Shown here: positions 1 to 8,001 of the stretch, piece by piece
Position numbering within the stretch: the first letter of the stretch is position 1
Layout: each line of letters opens with the position of its first letter
Origin: Gammaproteobacteria bacterium
GTDB lineage: Bacteria > Aquificota > Aquificia > Aquificales > QOAS01
NCBI GenBank assembly: GCA_003972855.1
Contig: QOAS01000045.1
Span: 1 to 17,252, forward strand
Direction of reading: 5' to 3'
DNA length: 17,252 nt
Notes under the pieces: generated by a model
Database searches by the model: none
What the model saw: only the letters and a program-made list of their open reading frames with translations
What the model was told of the DNA's origin: nothing
Program-made: the position numbers and the translations under genes

Positions 1-834
1 GGAAGCCAACTCGGAGGCGCTACCCGCCAAACCTCCCGCCCCGAGGTCTTGCATACCCACTATGGCTTCGGGTTTTTCGGTTAAAACTTCCCAAATGGCT
101 TCTATAAGTTTCTTTCCAAAGAAGGGGTCTCCTATTTGGACGTTGGGTCTTTTCTCTTCCGTATCCTCCCCGAACTGGGCGGAAGCCATTACCGCCCCCT
201 TTATACCGTCCCTTCCCGTTTGCGAACCTATCAAGAATAACACCTGTCCGGGGCGGGTGGCTCTGGCTCTCTTCATTTTCCCCGCGGGGATTACCCCCAA
301 ACAAAAGGCGTTCACCAAGGGGTTGGTTACATAGCTATCTTCATAAAAGGTATCTCCCCCCACGGTGGGAATACCGACGGGGTTTCCGTATCCGCCTATA
401 CCTTTGACGACGCCTTTATTCAGTTCCCTACTTTTGGAGTCCTTTCTTATATCTCCGAACCTCAAGGAGTTGGTTAGAGCTATGGGGCGCGCACCCATGG
501 AGAGGATATCCCTAATAATTCCACCCACACCGGTTGCCGCACCGTGAAAAGGCTCTATAAAGGAGGGGTGGTTGTGACTTTCTATCTTAAAGGCAACCCA
601 TACGTTTTCATCTACCTCAACCACTCCCGCATTTTCACCGGGACCTTGAACCACCCAAGGGGCTTTTGTGGGGAATTTCCTCAAGTGTTTACGGGAGGAT
701 TTATAGGAGCAGTGTTCACTCCAAAGGGCTCCGAAAATTCCCAATTCAACCTCGTTGGGTTCCTTTTTTATAAGTTCCTTAATGAGTTTATACTCCTCTT
801 CGGTAAGCCCCTGTTGTTCCCAAGGTTTCTCCAT
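1..834 (-). CDS. purL: Phosphoribosylformylglycinamidine synthase large subunit PurL, N-terminal 278 residues (runs off left edge)
   Basis: PurL converts FGAR, ATP and ammonia to FGAM in purine synthesis, normally with PurS and the glutaminase PurQ. I translated the minus strand from the ATG at 834-832: the frame stays open for 278 codons to base 1. Recognisable family motifs are SEHCSYKSS (residues 39-47), the nucleotide-binding ESHNHPS (85-91), the glycine-rich stretch HGAATGVGGIIRD (97-109), and GGYGNPVGIPTVGGDTF (147-163). The rest of the roughly 740-residue short-type PurL lies outside the window. The start is awkward: the only good Shine-Dalgarno (GGAGG, 869-865) sits six bases before a different ATG (858-856) that is in the same frame but is followed at once by a TAG (849-847). 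The ATG at 834 is the first usable one after that stop and has no close ribosome binding site. The gene diverges from the reverse gyrase gene. Confidence 0.93.
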   Translation of the reverse strand, partial: MEKPWEQQGLTEEEYKLIKELIKKEPNEVELGIFGALWSEHCSYKSSRKHLRKFPTKAPWVVQGPGENAGVVEVDENVWVAFKIESHNHPSFIEPFHGAATGVGGIIRDILSMGARPIALTNSLRFGDIRKDSKSRELNKGVVKGIGGYGNPVGIPTVGGDTFYEDSYVTNPLVNAFCLGVIPAGKMKRARATRPGQVLFLIGSQTGRDGIKGAVMASAQFGEDTEEKRPNVQIGDPFFGKKLIEAIWEVLTEKPEAIVGMQDLGAGGLAGSASELAS

Positions 835-846
835 TAGGGGTAAATT

Positions 847-869
847 CTAAAGAAACATTTCAAACCTCC
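847..869 (-). promoter_or_regulatory. Ideal ribosome binding site plus three-codon mini-ORF upstream of purL
   Basis: On the minus strand GGAGG (869-865) is followed after six bases by ATG TTT CTT TAG (858-847). The mini-ORF is in the same frame as purL, whose usable ATG begins 12 bases after the TAG. It may be a leader ORF that feeds reinitiation at purL, a recent stop mutation in the original purL start region, or a sequencing error. The bases are seen directly; the role is inference. Confidence 0.4.
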
Positions 870-872
870 GTA

Positions 873-890
873 TATCTAATTATCTAATAT
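873..890 (+). promoter_or_regulatory. A/T-rich divergent purL / reverse gyrase promoter region with tandem 8-bp repeat
   Basis: The octamer TATCTAAT occurs twice in tandem (873-880 and 881-888) and is followed by AT, giving TAATAT at 885-890. This resembles a -10 box about 14 bases before the reverse gyrase ATG, which would leave a very short leader and explain the lack of a Shine-Dalgarno there. On the other strand the same repeat lies just upstream of the GGAGG before purL. No convincing -35 box is visible on either strand. Confidence 0.3.
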
Positions 891-904
891 TTAGAGATAC
901 CGCC

Positions 905-3900
905 ATGGGGGAAAAGGTAAAGGCTATATTTGAAAAGGCTTGTCCCAACTGCGGAGGAGCGATAAGCGATTACAGACTCAAAAAGGGTCTGCCCTGTTCC
1001 AAGTGCCTACCGAGAATAGAGGAGGAGGATAGTTACCTTGCCTGTTTGGAACTTTCCGCAACCGGTAAACTGCAAGGGGATTTTAAAGAAATTTGCGAAC
1101 TTTCGGAGGCGACCAAGGACTTTTCCAACTTCTTTAGGAGTATTCATAAATCCTACCCTTGGACTTTGCAAACCGCTTGGTTTAAAAGATTTTTCCTCGG
1201 AAGGAGTTTTGCCCTTTTAGCCCCTACGGGGATAGGAAAGACAACCTTCGGTCTCACCTTGAGTTTCTATTTGGCGAGGAAAAAACACCAAAAGAGTTAC
1301 CTAATATTTCCGACCCGCCTTTTGGTGGAACAGGCTCTGAATAAACTCCGCAAAATGGGTGTTCCCGAAGATTACCTCCTCTACTTCGGTGAAAAACCCT
1401 CTTTAACCAAAAAACAGAAAGAGGAGAGGTTAAAACGCCTCCGCGAAGGGGATTTTAGGATTTTGATAACCACCTCTATGTTTTTATATAGGAATATAGA
1501 AGAGATACCCAAAGGGGTTTTCTCTCTGATTTTTGTGGACGATGTGGACAGTTTTCTAAAAACCGCCAAAAATATAGACAAAGTTTTGTATCTACTCGGC
1601 TTTAACCAAGAGGATATAGATTGGGCTTTTAGAATAATCCGCCTACGGCGGGAACTCTCCCAAAAACCCGACGCCAAACCCGAAGATTGGGAGAAATTAA
1701 GAAAGGAAGAGGAAAAACTCAAAAAACACGCCCAAAAGGTAAGAAAGGGGGTCTTGATAGTTTCTTCCGCAACCTCCAACCCTCGGAGCGAGAGGATAAA
1801 ACTCTTTAGGGAACTCTTGGGGTTTGAGGTAGGGCGTCCCCTCTTTTATTTAAGGAATGTAGTAGACGCTTACGAGGATAAATTCTTGGGTGACCAAAAG
1901 GCTGTCTTAGACCACAAACCCCTGTGGGATTTCGTATATGAATTTGTCAAAAACCACCCCAAGGGGGGACTTATCTACATCTCCCAAGATAGGGGTAAGG
2001 AAGAGGTAGACCGTTTGGTGGAATACCTCAACTCCAAGGGACTGAAGGCGGTTTCCTACGAGGAAATGGACAAACACCTAAAGGAGTATGAGGAGGGAAA
2101 GGTAAACGCCTTGGTGGGAATAGCCTCTTACAGAAACCCCTTGGCGCGCGGTTTTGATATGCCCCATGTGGTTCGGTATGCCCTCTTTGTGGGTGTTCCC
2201 AAACTCAAATTCACCCTAAAGGTGGAAGAGCATATATCCCACATACTTTGGGTGTTACTGGCTTTGCGTCCCTTAATCGCCAAGGACGGGGAGCTAAAGG
2301 AAAAATACCTCCAAAAGTTAGACCGTTGGATAGAACGGCTTAGGAAATACTCCTACCTTTCGGAGGAGTTTATTGAACAAAACGAACGCCTGAAGGAGAT
2401 TATAGAAAACATAAGGAACGAGGTAAGGGAGTTTATAGAAAACCCCCAAATCCTTGAGAGGATAAAAGAGAGTGAGGAGATAACCCTAAGGTGGGACAAA
2501 AAGGAAGGTTACACCCTAATAGTTGCGGATGTTACCGGGTATCTGCAGGCGTCGGGTAGAACTTCCCGCCTCTATGCGGGCGGACTTACCCGAGGTTTTT
2601 CCCTCGTTTTGGTGGACGACAAAAAAGCCTTTAACAACCTTAGGAAGAAAGTTAAATGGTTTAGCGACGAAATAGAGTTTACCCCCTTGGGCGAGGTGGA
2701 ATTGGAAAGACTCTTTGAGGAGATTGAAAGGGATAGACAAAATGTGGTTAAGTTTCTAAAGGGCGAAATCCCCAAAGGTGCAAACGAGCTTATTAAACCC
2801 GTATTGGTCGTGGTGGAATCTCCCAACAAGGCGAGAACTATAGCCAACTTCTTCGGAAAACCCCTAAGGAGGAGAATCGGAGACATAGACGTTATGGAGG
2901 TTTCCCTCGGAGATAAATTCCTAACTATAACCGCTTCCGCGGGACACATCTACGACCTAATAAAAAAGAATGAAGGGAATCTGTTCCACGGCGTAATAGT
3001 GGAAGGCTCAAAAAGGCACCCCACCCACTTTATACCCATATACGAACCCATAGAGCAGGAAACTTCCTCGGGAGAGGTCAGAAGCAAAGAGGAAATTATC
3101 AACTCTTTGCGCCAAGCGGGGCTTGAGGTTGCGGAGGTTTATATAGGAACCGACCCCGATAGTATTACGGGTGACAGTAAGGTTCTCGTCAAGGTTGGAG
3201 ATGAAATAAAACACATTACGGTGGAAAAGCTCTTTGAAGAACTAAAGGAGCGGTGTGAGGTAGAAATCCGAAACGGACACGAGTATTTAAAACCTTCGGA
3301 CCTTTACGTTCCCGTTGTGGATAGAGATTTCCGCGTTAGGTTCGGAAAGGCTAAATACCTAATCCGCCACAAGGTAAGGAAACCTATATACAAAATAACC
3401 ACCCAAAGTGGAAGGGAAATAAAGATAACGGGAGACCATTCCATTTTTAGGTTGGATGAAAACTTAAACCTCCAAGAGGTAAAACCCACCCAACTCCGAG
3501 AGGGTGATTTTATAGTTGTAAACGAAGTATTACCCTCCGAAGAAAATAAAATAGTTTTTGACCTGGCGGAGTTCAAAGAAGAACTTTCTATTTCCGAGGT
3601 AAAGGAAGAAACCGTAATCCTCAAAAGGACTAAAAAAGAATTGTCCCGCTTTGTGGAACTGGACAAAGACCTCGCTACCTTTATAGGTCTATGGGTAGGG
3701 GACGGTTCTTATCATCGGGATAGATATGTTAGGATTTCCTGCAGGGATAAAGAGATTTTGGAATTAATAAACCGCTTGGGAGAAAAGTTCAAATTTAACT
3801 ATTCCCTTGAAAGTGATGGAGTAACCGTTGTAATCCATTCTAAGTTTCTAAGCCAATTTATGAAAAAAGTCTTGAAAGTGGAAGGAAAGGCGCAAACTAA

Positions 3901-5911
3901 GAGAGTTCCCGAAATAATCTTCAGCTCTTCCAAAAAGATAATTTCCGCATTCCTAAAAGGATTATTCAGTGCCGACGGAACGGTCTCTAAAGGGGAAGCT
4001 AACTTAACAACAGTTTCCGAAATGCTAAAAGATGATGTTGTTTCTTTGCTACTAATGTTAGGTTTGAACCCAAAAGTCTATAAAGAAGGGAAGTTTTACA
4101 GGATATTCCTCCATGGAGAGGAAACCGTAAAGTTCTCCGAAAAGGTCGGTTTCCTACAAAAACACAAGCAGGAAAAACTGAACAAGACCTTTAGCGGAAA
4201 ATCCTATACCAAGCTTGTAACTTTTAATACGCTCAGAGGAAAAGTTCAATTCAAAAAAGGAATTAACTCCTATGCAGAGGCAATTTACCGCAAAGGTTAT
4301 ATGAGTAAAAACCGACTAAGGGAGTTTCTCACTTTGGATTATGTAAAGCCAACCTTCAAAGTTAAACTTCAAAAGGTTTTAAACGGACATATTTACACTG
4401 AAAGGATTAAAAAAATAGAGCTTCTACCTTTAGAGGAACAATATGTTTACGATTTTGAGACCGAAACCCAAAACTTTATAGCCAACAATATCCTTTGCCA
4501 CAACACCGAAGGAGAAAAAATCGCTTGGGACCTTTACGAGATTTTGAAACCCTACAACCCCAACATTAGGAGAATGGAATTTCACGAAGTCACCAAAAGG
4601 GCAATTATTAACGCCATAAACAACCCCCGTAGGTTAGACGAAAACTTGGTTTCCGCCCAAATGGTTAGAAGAATTGCGGACCGCTGGGTGGGTTTTGAAC
4701 TGTCCAGACTACTTCAGGAGCACTTCAACAAACCTTGGCTCAGTGCGGGAAGGGTTCAAACCCCCGTCCTCGGTTGGGTTATAGAGAGGGACAAACAATA
4801 CCGAACCAAGAAAGGAGCAGTATTTGTATATCTACCCAATGCGGAAAAGAATAAAAGAAGGGTCTCCGTAAGTTGGGAATTTGAGGACAAGAAATTGGCG
4901 AGGGAATTTTACAAAAATCTAAAAGAGGTTAAGGTGAGGGTTATTTCCAAACGCCAAGAGGAAAAGAAACCCGCCCCTCCCTTTACCACCGACGCAATGC
5001 TCAAAGAAGCCAGCGAAAAACTCCGCTTTAGTGCGAGCAAAACGATGCAATTGGCACAAGAGCTGTTTGAGACCGGCTTTATTACTTATATGAGAACAGA
5101 TAGCACCCGCGTTTCCGATGTGGGAATAGCCATAGCCAAGGAATACATAGGCGAAAACTTCGGAAAAGAGTATTTCTATCCCAGACATTGGGGAGAAGGC
5201 GGAGCGCACGAGTGTATTAGACCAACCCACCCGTGGGATACCGAGGAACTCCGTTCAATGATGCTTAGCGGACAAATTCAGAGACTTACCAAAGACCACC
5301 TAAGGTTATACGAACTCATATTCAAACGCTTTATGGCGTCTCAAATGAAACCCGCAACGGTGGAAGTTTCCAAAATAGAGGTAACCCCCATTCTGGATAA
5401 CGATAATCTTCCAACCCCAAAGGTTGAAAAGGAAGAGGTCACCGCGGTGGTAGAAGATGGCTTTAACCTCGTTTCACCCTTAGAGGTTCACTTTGTAAAG
5501 GAAGGAACTTTTAAAGTGGAGGAAGAACCCGACCAAAACTCGGAAAGTGCAATGAAGGTTTACAAACTGGTGCCTCTATCCTATCCCTTCACCCAAGGAA
5601 GTTTAATAGAGGAAATGAAAAAACGGGGTATAGGTCGCCCCTCAACCTATGCCCAAATAGTGCAGAAACTGTTAGATAGAGGTTACGTCATAGAGAGGAA
5701 AAACTACCTTTTCCCCACCAAGTTGGGTAAGGAAGTTTATAACTACCTCATAAGGTTAAAGTCTGCGGAGAAATTCGTTAAGGAAGAGTTTACGAGAATT
5801 TTGGAAGAGCTGATGGACAAAATAGAAAGGGGGGAGGTTCATTATATAGATGTTCTTAAGGATTTGTTTGAGGAAGTTTTGAGGGTGGAAAAGTATAATT
5901 TGTCTTCTTGA
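905..5911 (+). CDS. rgy: Reverse gyrase containing an in-frame intein
   Basis: Reverse gyrase couples a helicase-like ATPase to a type IA topoisomerase and introduces positive supercoils into DNA; it is typical of hyperthermophiles. The 1668-residue product contains an N-terminal zinc finger (Cys13/16/31/34), Walker A APTGIGKTT (106-114), Walker B DDVD (212-215), SAT motif III (288-290) and motif VI with Gln548, Arg552 and Arg555. The topoisomerase half starts at VVVESPNKA with TOPRIM Glu638. The acidic motif TDPD (749-752) is interrupted by an intein (753-1200) and continues as TEGEKIAWD. The DNA-cleaving tyrosine is Tyr1395 in ITYMRTDSTRVS. After removal of the intein the protein would have 1220 residues, which is in the family range. 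The second zinc finger usually found in the TOPRIM region is missing: there is no cysteine between Glu638 and Asp752. No Shine-Dalgarno precedes the ATG. Confidence 0.97.
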   Translation: MGEKVKAIFEKACPNCGGAISDYRLKKGLPCSKCLPRIEEEDSYLACLELSATGKLQGDFKEICELSEATKDFSNFFRSIHKSYPWTLQTAWFKRFFLGRSFALLAPTGIGKTTFGLTLSFYLARKKHQKSYLIFPTRLLVEQALNKLRKMGVPEDYLLYFGEKPSLTKKQKEERLKRLREGDFRILITTSMFLYRNIEEIPKGVFSLIFVDDVDSFLKTAKNIDKVLYLLGFNQEDIDWAFRIIRLRRELSQKPDAKPEDWEKLRKEEEKLKKHAQKVRKGVLIVSSATSNPRSERIKLFRELLGFEVGRPLFYLRNVVDAYEDKFLGDQKAVLDHKPLWDFVYEFVKNHPKGGLIYISQDRGKEEVDRLVEYLNSKGLKAVSYEEMDKHLKEYEEGKVNALVGIASYRNPLARGFDMPHVVRYALFVGVPKLKFTLKVEEHISHILWVLLALRPLIAKDGELKEKYLQKLDRWIERLRKYSYLSEEFIEQNERLKEIIENIRNEVREFIENPQILERIKESEEITLRWDKKEGYTLIVADVTGYLQASGRTSRLYAGGLTRGFSLVLVDDKKAFNNLRKKVKWFSDEIEFTPLGEVELERLFEEIERDRQNVVKFLKGEIPKGANELIKPVLVVVESPNKARTIANFFGKPLRRRIGDIDVMEVSLGDKFLTITASAGHIYDLIKKNEGNLFHGVIVEGSKRHPTHFIPIYEPIEQETSSGEVRSKEEIINSLRQAGLEVAEVYIGTDPDSITGDSKVLVKVGDEIKHITVEKLFEELKERCEVEIRNGHEYLKPSDLYVPVVDRDFRVRFGKAKYLIRHKVRKPIYKITTQSGREIKITGDHSIFRLDENLNLQEVKPTQLREGDFIVVNEVLPSEENKIVFDLAEFKEELSISEVKEETVILKRTKKELSRFVELDKDLATFIGLWVGDGSYHRDRYVRISCRDKEILELINRLGEKFKFNYSLESDGVTVVIHSKFLSQFMKKVLKVEGKAQTKRVPEIIFSSSKKIISAFLKGLFSADGTVSKGEANLTTVSEMLKDDVVSLLLMLGLNPKVYKEGKFYRIFLHGEETVKFSEKVGFLQKHKQEKLNKTFSGKSYTKLVTFNTLRGKVQFKKGINSYAEAIYRKGYMSKNRLREFLTLDYVKPTFKVKLQKVLNGHIYTERIKKIELLPLEEQYVYDFETETQNFIANNILCHNTEGEKIAWDLYEILKPYNPNIRRMEFHEVTKRAIINAINNPRRLDENLVSAQMVRRIADRWVGFELSRLLQEHFNKPWLSAGRVQTPVLGWVIERDKQYRTKKGAVFVYLPNAEKNKRRVSVSWEFEDKKLAREFYKNLKEVKVRVISKRQEEKKPAPPFTTDAMLKEASEKLRFSASKTMQLAQELFETGFITYMRTDSTRVSDVGIAIAKEYIGENFGKEYFYPRHWGEGGAHECIRPTHPWDTEELRSMMLSGQIQRLTKDHLRLYELIFKRFMASQMKPATVEVSKIEVTPILDNDNLPTPKVEKEEVTAVVEDGFNLVSPLEVHFVKEGTFKVEEEPDQNSESAMKVYKLVPLSYPFTQGSLIEEMKKRGIGRPSTYAQIVQKLLDRGYVIERKNYLFPTKLGKEVYNYLIRLKSAEKFVKEEFTRILEELMDKIERGEVHYIDVLKDLFEEVLRVEKYNLSS
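3161..4504 (+). mobile_element. LAGLIDADG homing-endonuclease intein in the TOPRIM active site of reverse gyrase
   Basis: The intein covers 448 residues (host residues 753-1200). It starts with Ser in SITGDSKVLVKVGDE (block A). Block B is ITGDHSIF, with Thr90 and His93 in intein numbering. Two dodecapeptide LAGLIDADG motifs follow: FIGLWVGDGS with Asp181 and FLKGLFSADGTVS with Asp272. Block F is VYDFETETQNF and the C-terminal splice junction is NNILCHN followed by Thr. The splicing residues Ser1, the penultimate His, the final Asn and +1 Thr are all present, so it should splice, and the endonuclease acidic residues look intact, so it may be able to home. The junctions restore TDPD-TEGEK, a perfect type IA topoisomerase motif. 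Inteins are known in archaeal reverse gyrases; whether this one uses the same allele site needs an alignment. Confidence 0.95.
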
Positions 5912-6008
5912 AGAAATTTTACTCCCTGTTTTTCTTTTTCCATCCAAGAATTTAGTTTAACTTTTATTTTCCATAGCTAAACCCACCGATGTTTAAATTA
6001 ATCTCCCT

Positions 6009-7136
6009 ATGAAGAAAGAAAGACTTTTTACACCGGGACCCGTTCAAATTCCCGAAAGGGTTTTAAAGGTTTTGGGAGAGCCTATTATCCACCACCGCAC
6101 CCCAGAGTTTAAGGAAATCTTTGCCTATACGAGGGAGTTGTTTAAAAGATTGGTAGACAGCCCCAGCGATAACTTTGTTTACTTTGCCTCCAGCGGAACA
6201 GGGGCTATGGAAGCGGCGGTCGCCAACTTCTTTAACCCCGGGGAGAAGGTGATAGTAATAAATGCGGGTAAATTCGGCGAAAGGTGGGTTCAAATTGCAA
6301 ACACCTATGGGTTAGAGGTTATAGAACTGAAATACGAGTGGGGTAAGTCGGTGGATATAGACCAACTTAAGGATACTTTGGATAAAAATCCCGACGCCAA
6401 AGGTGTTTTATTCCAGATTTCGGAAACCTCTACGGGTGCCTACCACGACTACAGAGCCATAGGTGAACTTTGCAAAGATAGGGACACCTTGGTGGTTGCG
6501 GATGCGATAACCGCCTTGGGGGTTTACAACATAAAACCCCAACAGGAGGGTATAGACATTCTCATCGGAGGTTCCCAAAAGGCTCTGATGCTTCCCCCGG
6601 GACTCTCCATACTCTGGTTCTCCGAAAGGGCGGAGAAGAGGTTAAACCCGAAGGGCTATTACTTTGATGTTAAAAAAGAGGTTAAGAAACAAAAAGATGC
6701 AACAACCGCCTATACCCCCGCGGTAAGCCTAATTATCGGACTTAGGGAAAGTTTGGAAATATTGCTTGAAGAGGGAATGGAAAATGTGGAGAAAAGACAC
6801 CGTCTTATGAGTAAAGCAACCCGCAGGGCGGTAGAAGAATTAGGTTTTAAAGTGCTTCCCGAAAATCCCGCAATTTCCGTTACCGCGGTTTTGTCCGAGT
6901 TTGCCCAAGAGCTTAGAAAAGAGATGCTAACATTGGGGGTTAGAACTGCGGGAGGACAAGACCACTTAAAGGGTAAACTATTTAGGATTTCCCACATGGG
7001 TTACTTGGATATGTTGGACCACCTTAGTGCAATAGGGGCTTTGGAACTGGCAATGGTTAAGGTGTTTGGTAAAACCGACCACCTCGGAAAGGGAATAAAG
7101 GTTTTCCAAGAAACTATTGTTGAAAATTTAAAATAG
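6009..7136 (+). CDS. Class V (fold type I) PLP-dependent aminotransferase, serine/alanine-glyoxylate aminotransferase-like
   Basis: The 375-residue protein begins with the family signature ERLFTPGPVQIPERVL. It has the cofactor-phosphate loop SSGTGAMEAA, Asp165 in VVADAITALGVY (contacting the pyridine nitrogen) and the Schiff-base lysine Lys191 in GGSQKALMLPPG. The length matches the family. Members include serine-glyoxylate, alanine-glyoxylate and serine-pyruvate aminotransferases, and relatives annotated as the small subunit of soluble hydrogenase. In some autotrophs and methanogens a class V enzyme of this type acts as phosphoserine aminotransferase, so a role in serine or glycine synthesis is plausible but unproven. 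The ATG has no Shine-Dalgarno. The stop is only 10 bases before the next gene on the same strand, so the two are probably cotranscribed, although their functions do not obviously connect. Confidence 0.88.
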   Translation: MKKERLFTPGPVQIPERVLKVLGEPIIHHRTPEFKEIFAYTRELFKRLVDSPSDNFVYFASSGTGAMEAAVANFFNPGEKVIVINAGKFGERWVQIANTYGLEVIELKYEWGKSVDIDQLKDTLDKNPDAKGVLFQISETSTGAYHDYRAIGELCKDRDTLVVADAITALGVYNIKPQQEGIDILIGGSQKALMLPPGLSILWFSERAEKRLNPKGYYFDVKKEVKKQKDATTAYTPAVSLIIGLRESLEILLEEGMENVEKRHRLMSKATRRAVEELGFKVLPENPAISVTAVLSEFAQELRKEMLTLGVRTAGGQDHLKGKLFRISHMGYLDMLDHLSAIGALELAMVKVFGKTDHLGKGIKVFQETIVENLK

Positions 7137-7146
7137 AAAAACCTAA

Positions 7147-7977
7147 ATGCGTAAAGTTTGTAAACCCTTTTTCCGTTCTCCCCTTTCAAAATTTAAACCC
7201 TTTAGGGAATTGGGCGCTTTTTTATGCAAACAACCCGCAAAGTTTGTTGCGGTATCCCGTAGGGATATAGACGCCTTTATGGTATTGGATATTGAGGACG
7301 AATACGGAAAAAGGGTTTTAAAGAGTGGAAAAATAGAAACCCCTGAAGATGAGTTTATTAAAAGGTTGGTTAAACCCGGTTGGTCGGTTTTAGACATAGG
7401 AGCGCACTGGGGAGGTTTCTCCATACTCTTTGGAAAACTCGTCGGGAAAGAAGGAAAGGTTTTCTCCTTTGAGGCGTCTTCTAAAAATTACAAACTCCTA
7501 AGGTGGAACATTTTTATAAACAACCTAAAGGGTGTGGTAGAAACCTACCATTATGCGGTTGGAGATAGAGAAGGGGAGGTTCAACTAAAGGTGGCTTCCA
7601 CTTCCAGCGGACACAACTCGGTTTTGAGATACGACCTTCCCACAAAGGAGGTAGAAACGGTCAAACAAATAGCTTTGGACAACTTTTTAAAGGCTACAAA
7701 GGTTGATTTCGTAAAAATGGACATAGAAGGTTACGAATACTTTGCCCTCAAAGGAATGGAAAACATTATTAAGAACAACTCCCTATGGCTCTTTATAGAA
7801 TTTTCTCCCCAATTTATGGGTGAAAGTTTAACAAAGGAACTTTACGGGTTTCTTAAATTTTACTTTGAAGAGGTTTACTTGGCTCACGGTGGAAAAATTT
7901 TTAAAACCGATTGGGACACCGCCTACCGTATTTCCCTTGAAAAGGGACAAAGGAATTTGTTTCTCCGTAAAGGGTAA
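7147..7977 (+). CDS. FkbM-family SAM-dependent methyltransferase
   Basis: The 276-residue protein has a class I SAM-methyltransferase core: motif I VLDIGAHWGG (Asp83, Gly85), the acidic end of strand 2 in VFSFEAS (Glu109), then KMDIEGYEY (Asp192), which is characteristic of the FkbM family (Methyltransf_21). It ends the core with LWLFIEFSP. FkbM proteins O-methylate polyketides, sugars or surface polysaccharides; the substrate here cannot be read from the sequence. The first 70 residues, before the core, are basic and carry two cysteines (RKVCKPF and FLCKQPA). There is no signal peptide or membrane segment, so it is probably cytosolic. The start chosen is the ATG 10 bases after the aminotransferase stop. 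An in-frame ATG at 7279 would still keep the core but would lose the N-terminal extension. The gene converges on aclA with 24 bases between stops. Confidence 0.85.
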   Translation: MRKVCKPFFRSPLSKFKPFRELGAFLCKQPAKFVAVSRRDIDAFMVLDIEDEYGKRVLKSGKIETPEDEFIKRLVKPGWSVLDIGAHWGGFSILFGKLVGKEGKVFSFEASSKNYKLLRWNIFINNLKGVVETYHYAVGDREGEVQLKVASTSSGHNSVLRYDLPTKEVETVKQIALDNFLKATKVDFVKMDIEGYEYFALKGMENIIKNNSLWLFIEFSPQFMGESLTKELYGFLKFYFEEVYLAHGGKIFKTDWDTAYRISLEKGQRNLFLRKG

Positions 7978-8001
7978 AAGAAAAAAGGAAAAAATTTTGG
8001 A

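Noticed and set aside
62..837. Plus-strand and alternative minus-strand open frames in the first 840 bases
   Set aside because: They are shadows of the minus-strand purL frame, whose translation shows unmistakable PurL motifs throughout.
5900..5940. TTCTTGAAGAA palindrome and T-rich run after the reverse gyrase stop as an intrinsic terminator
   Set aside because: The palindrome leaves no workable loop, the stem is A/T only, and the T-rich stretch is separated from it; not convincing.
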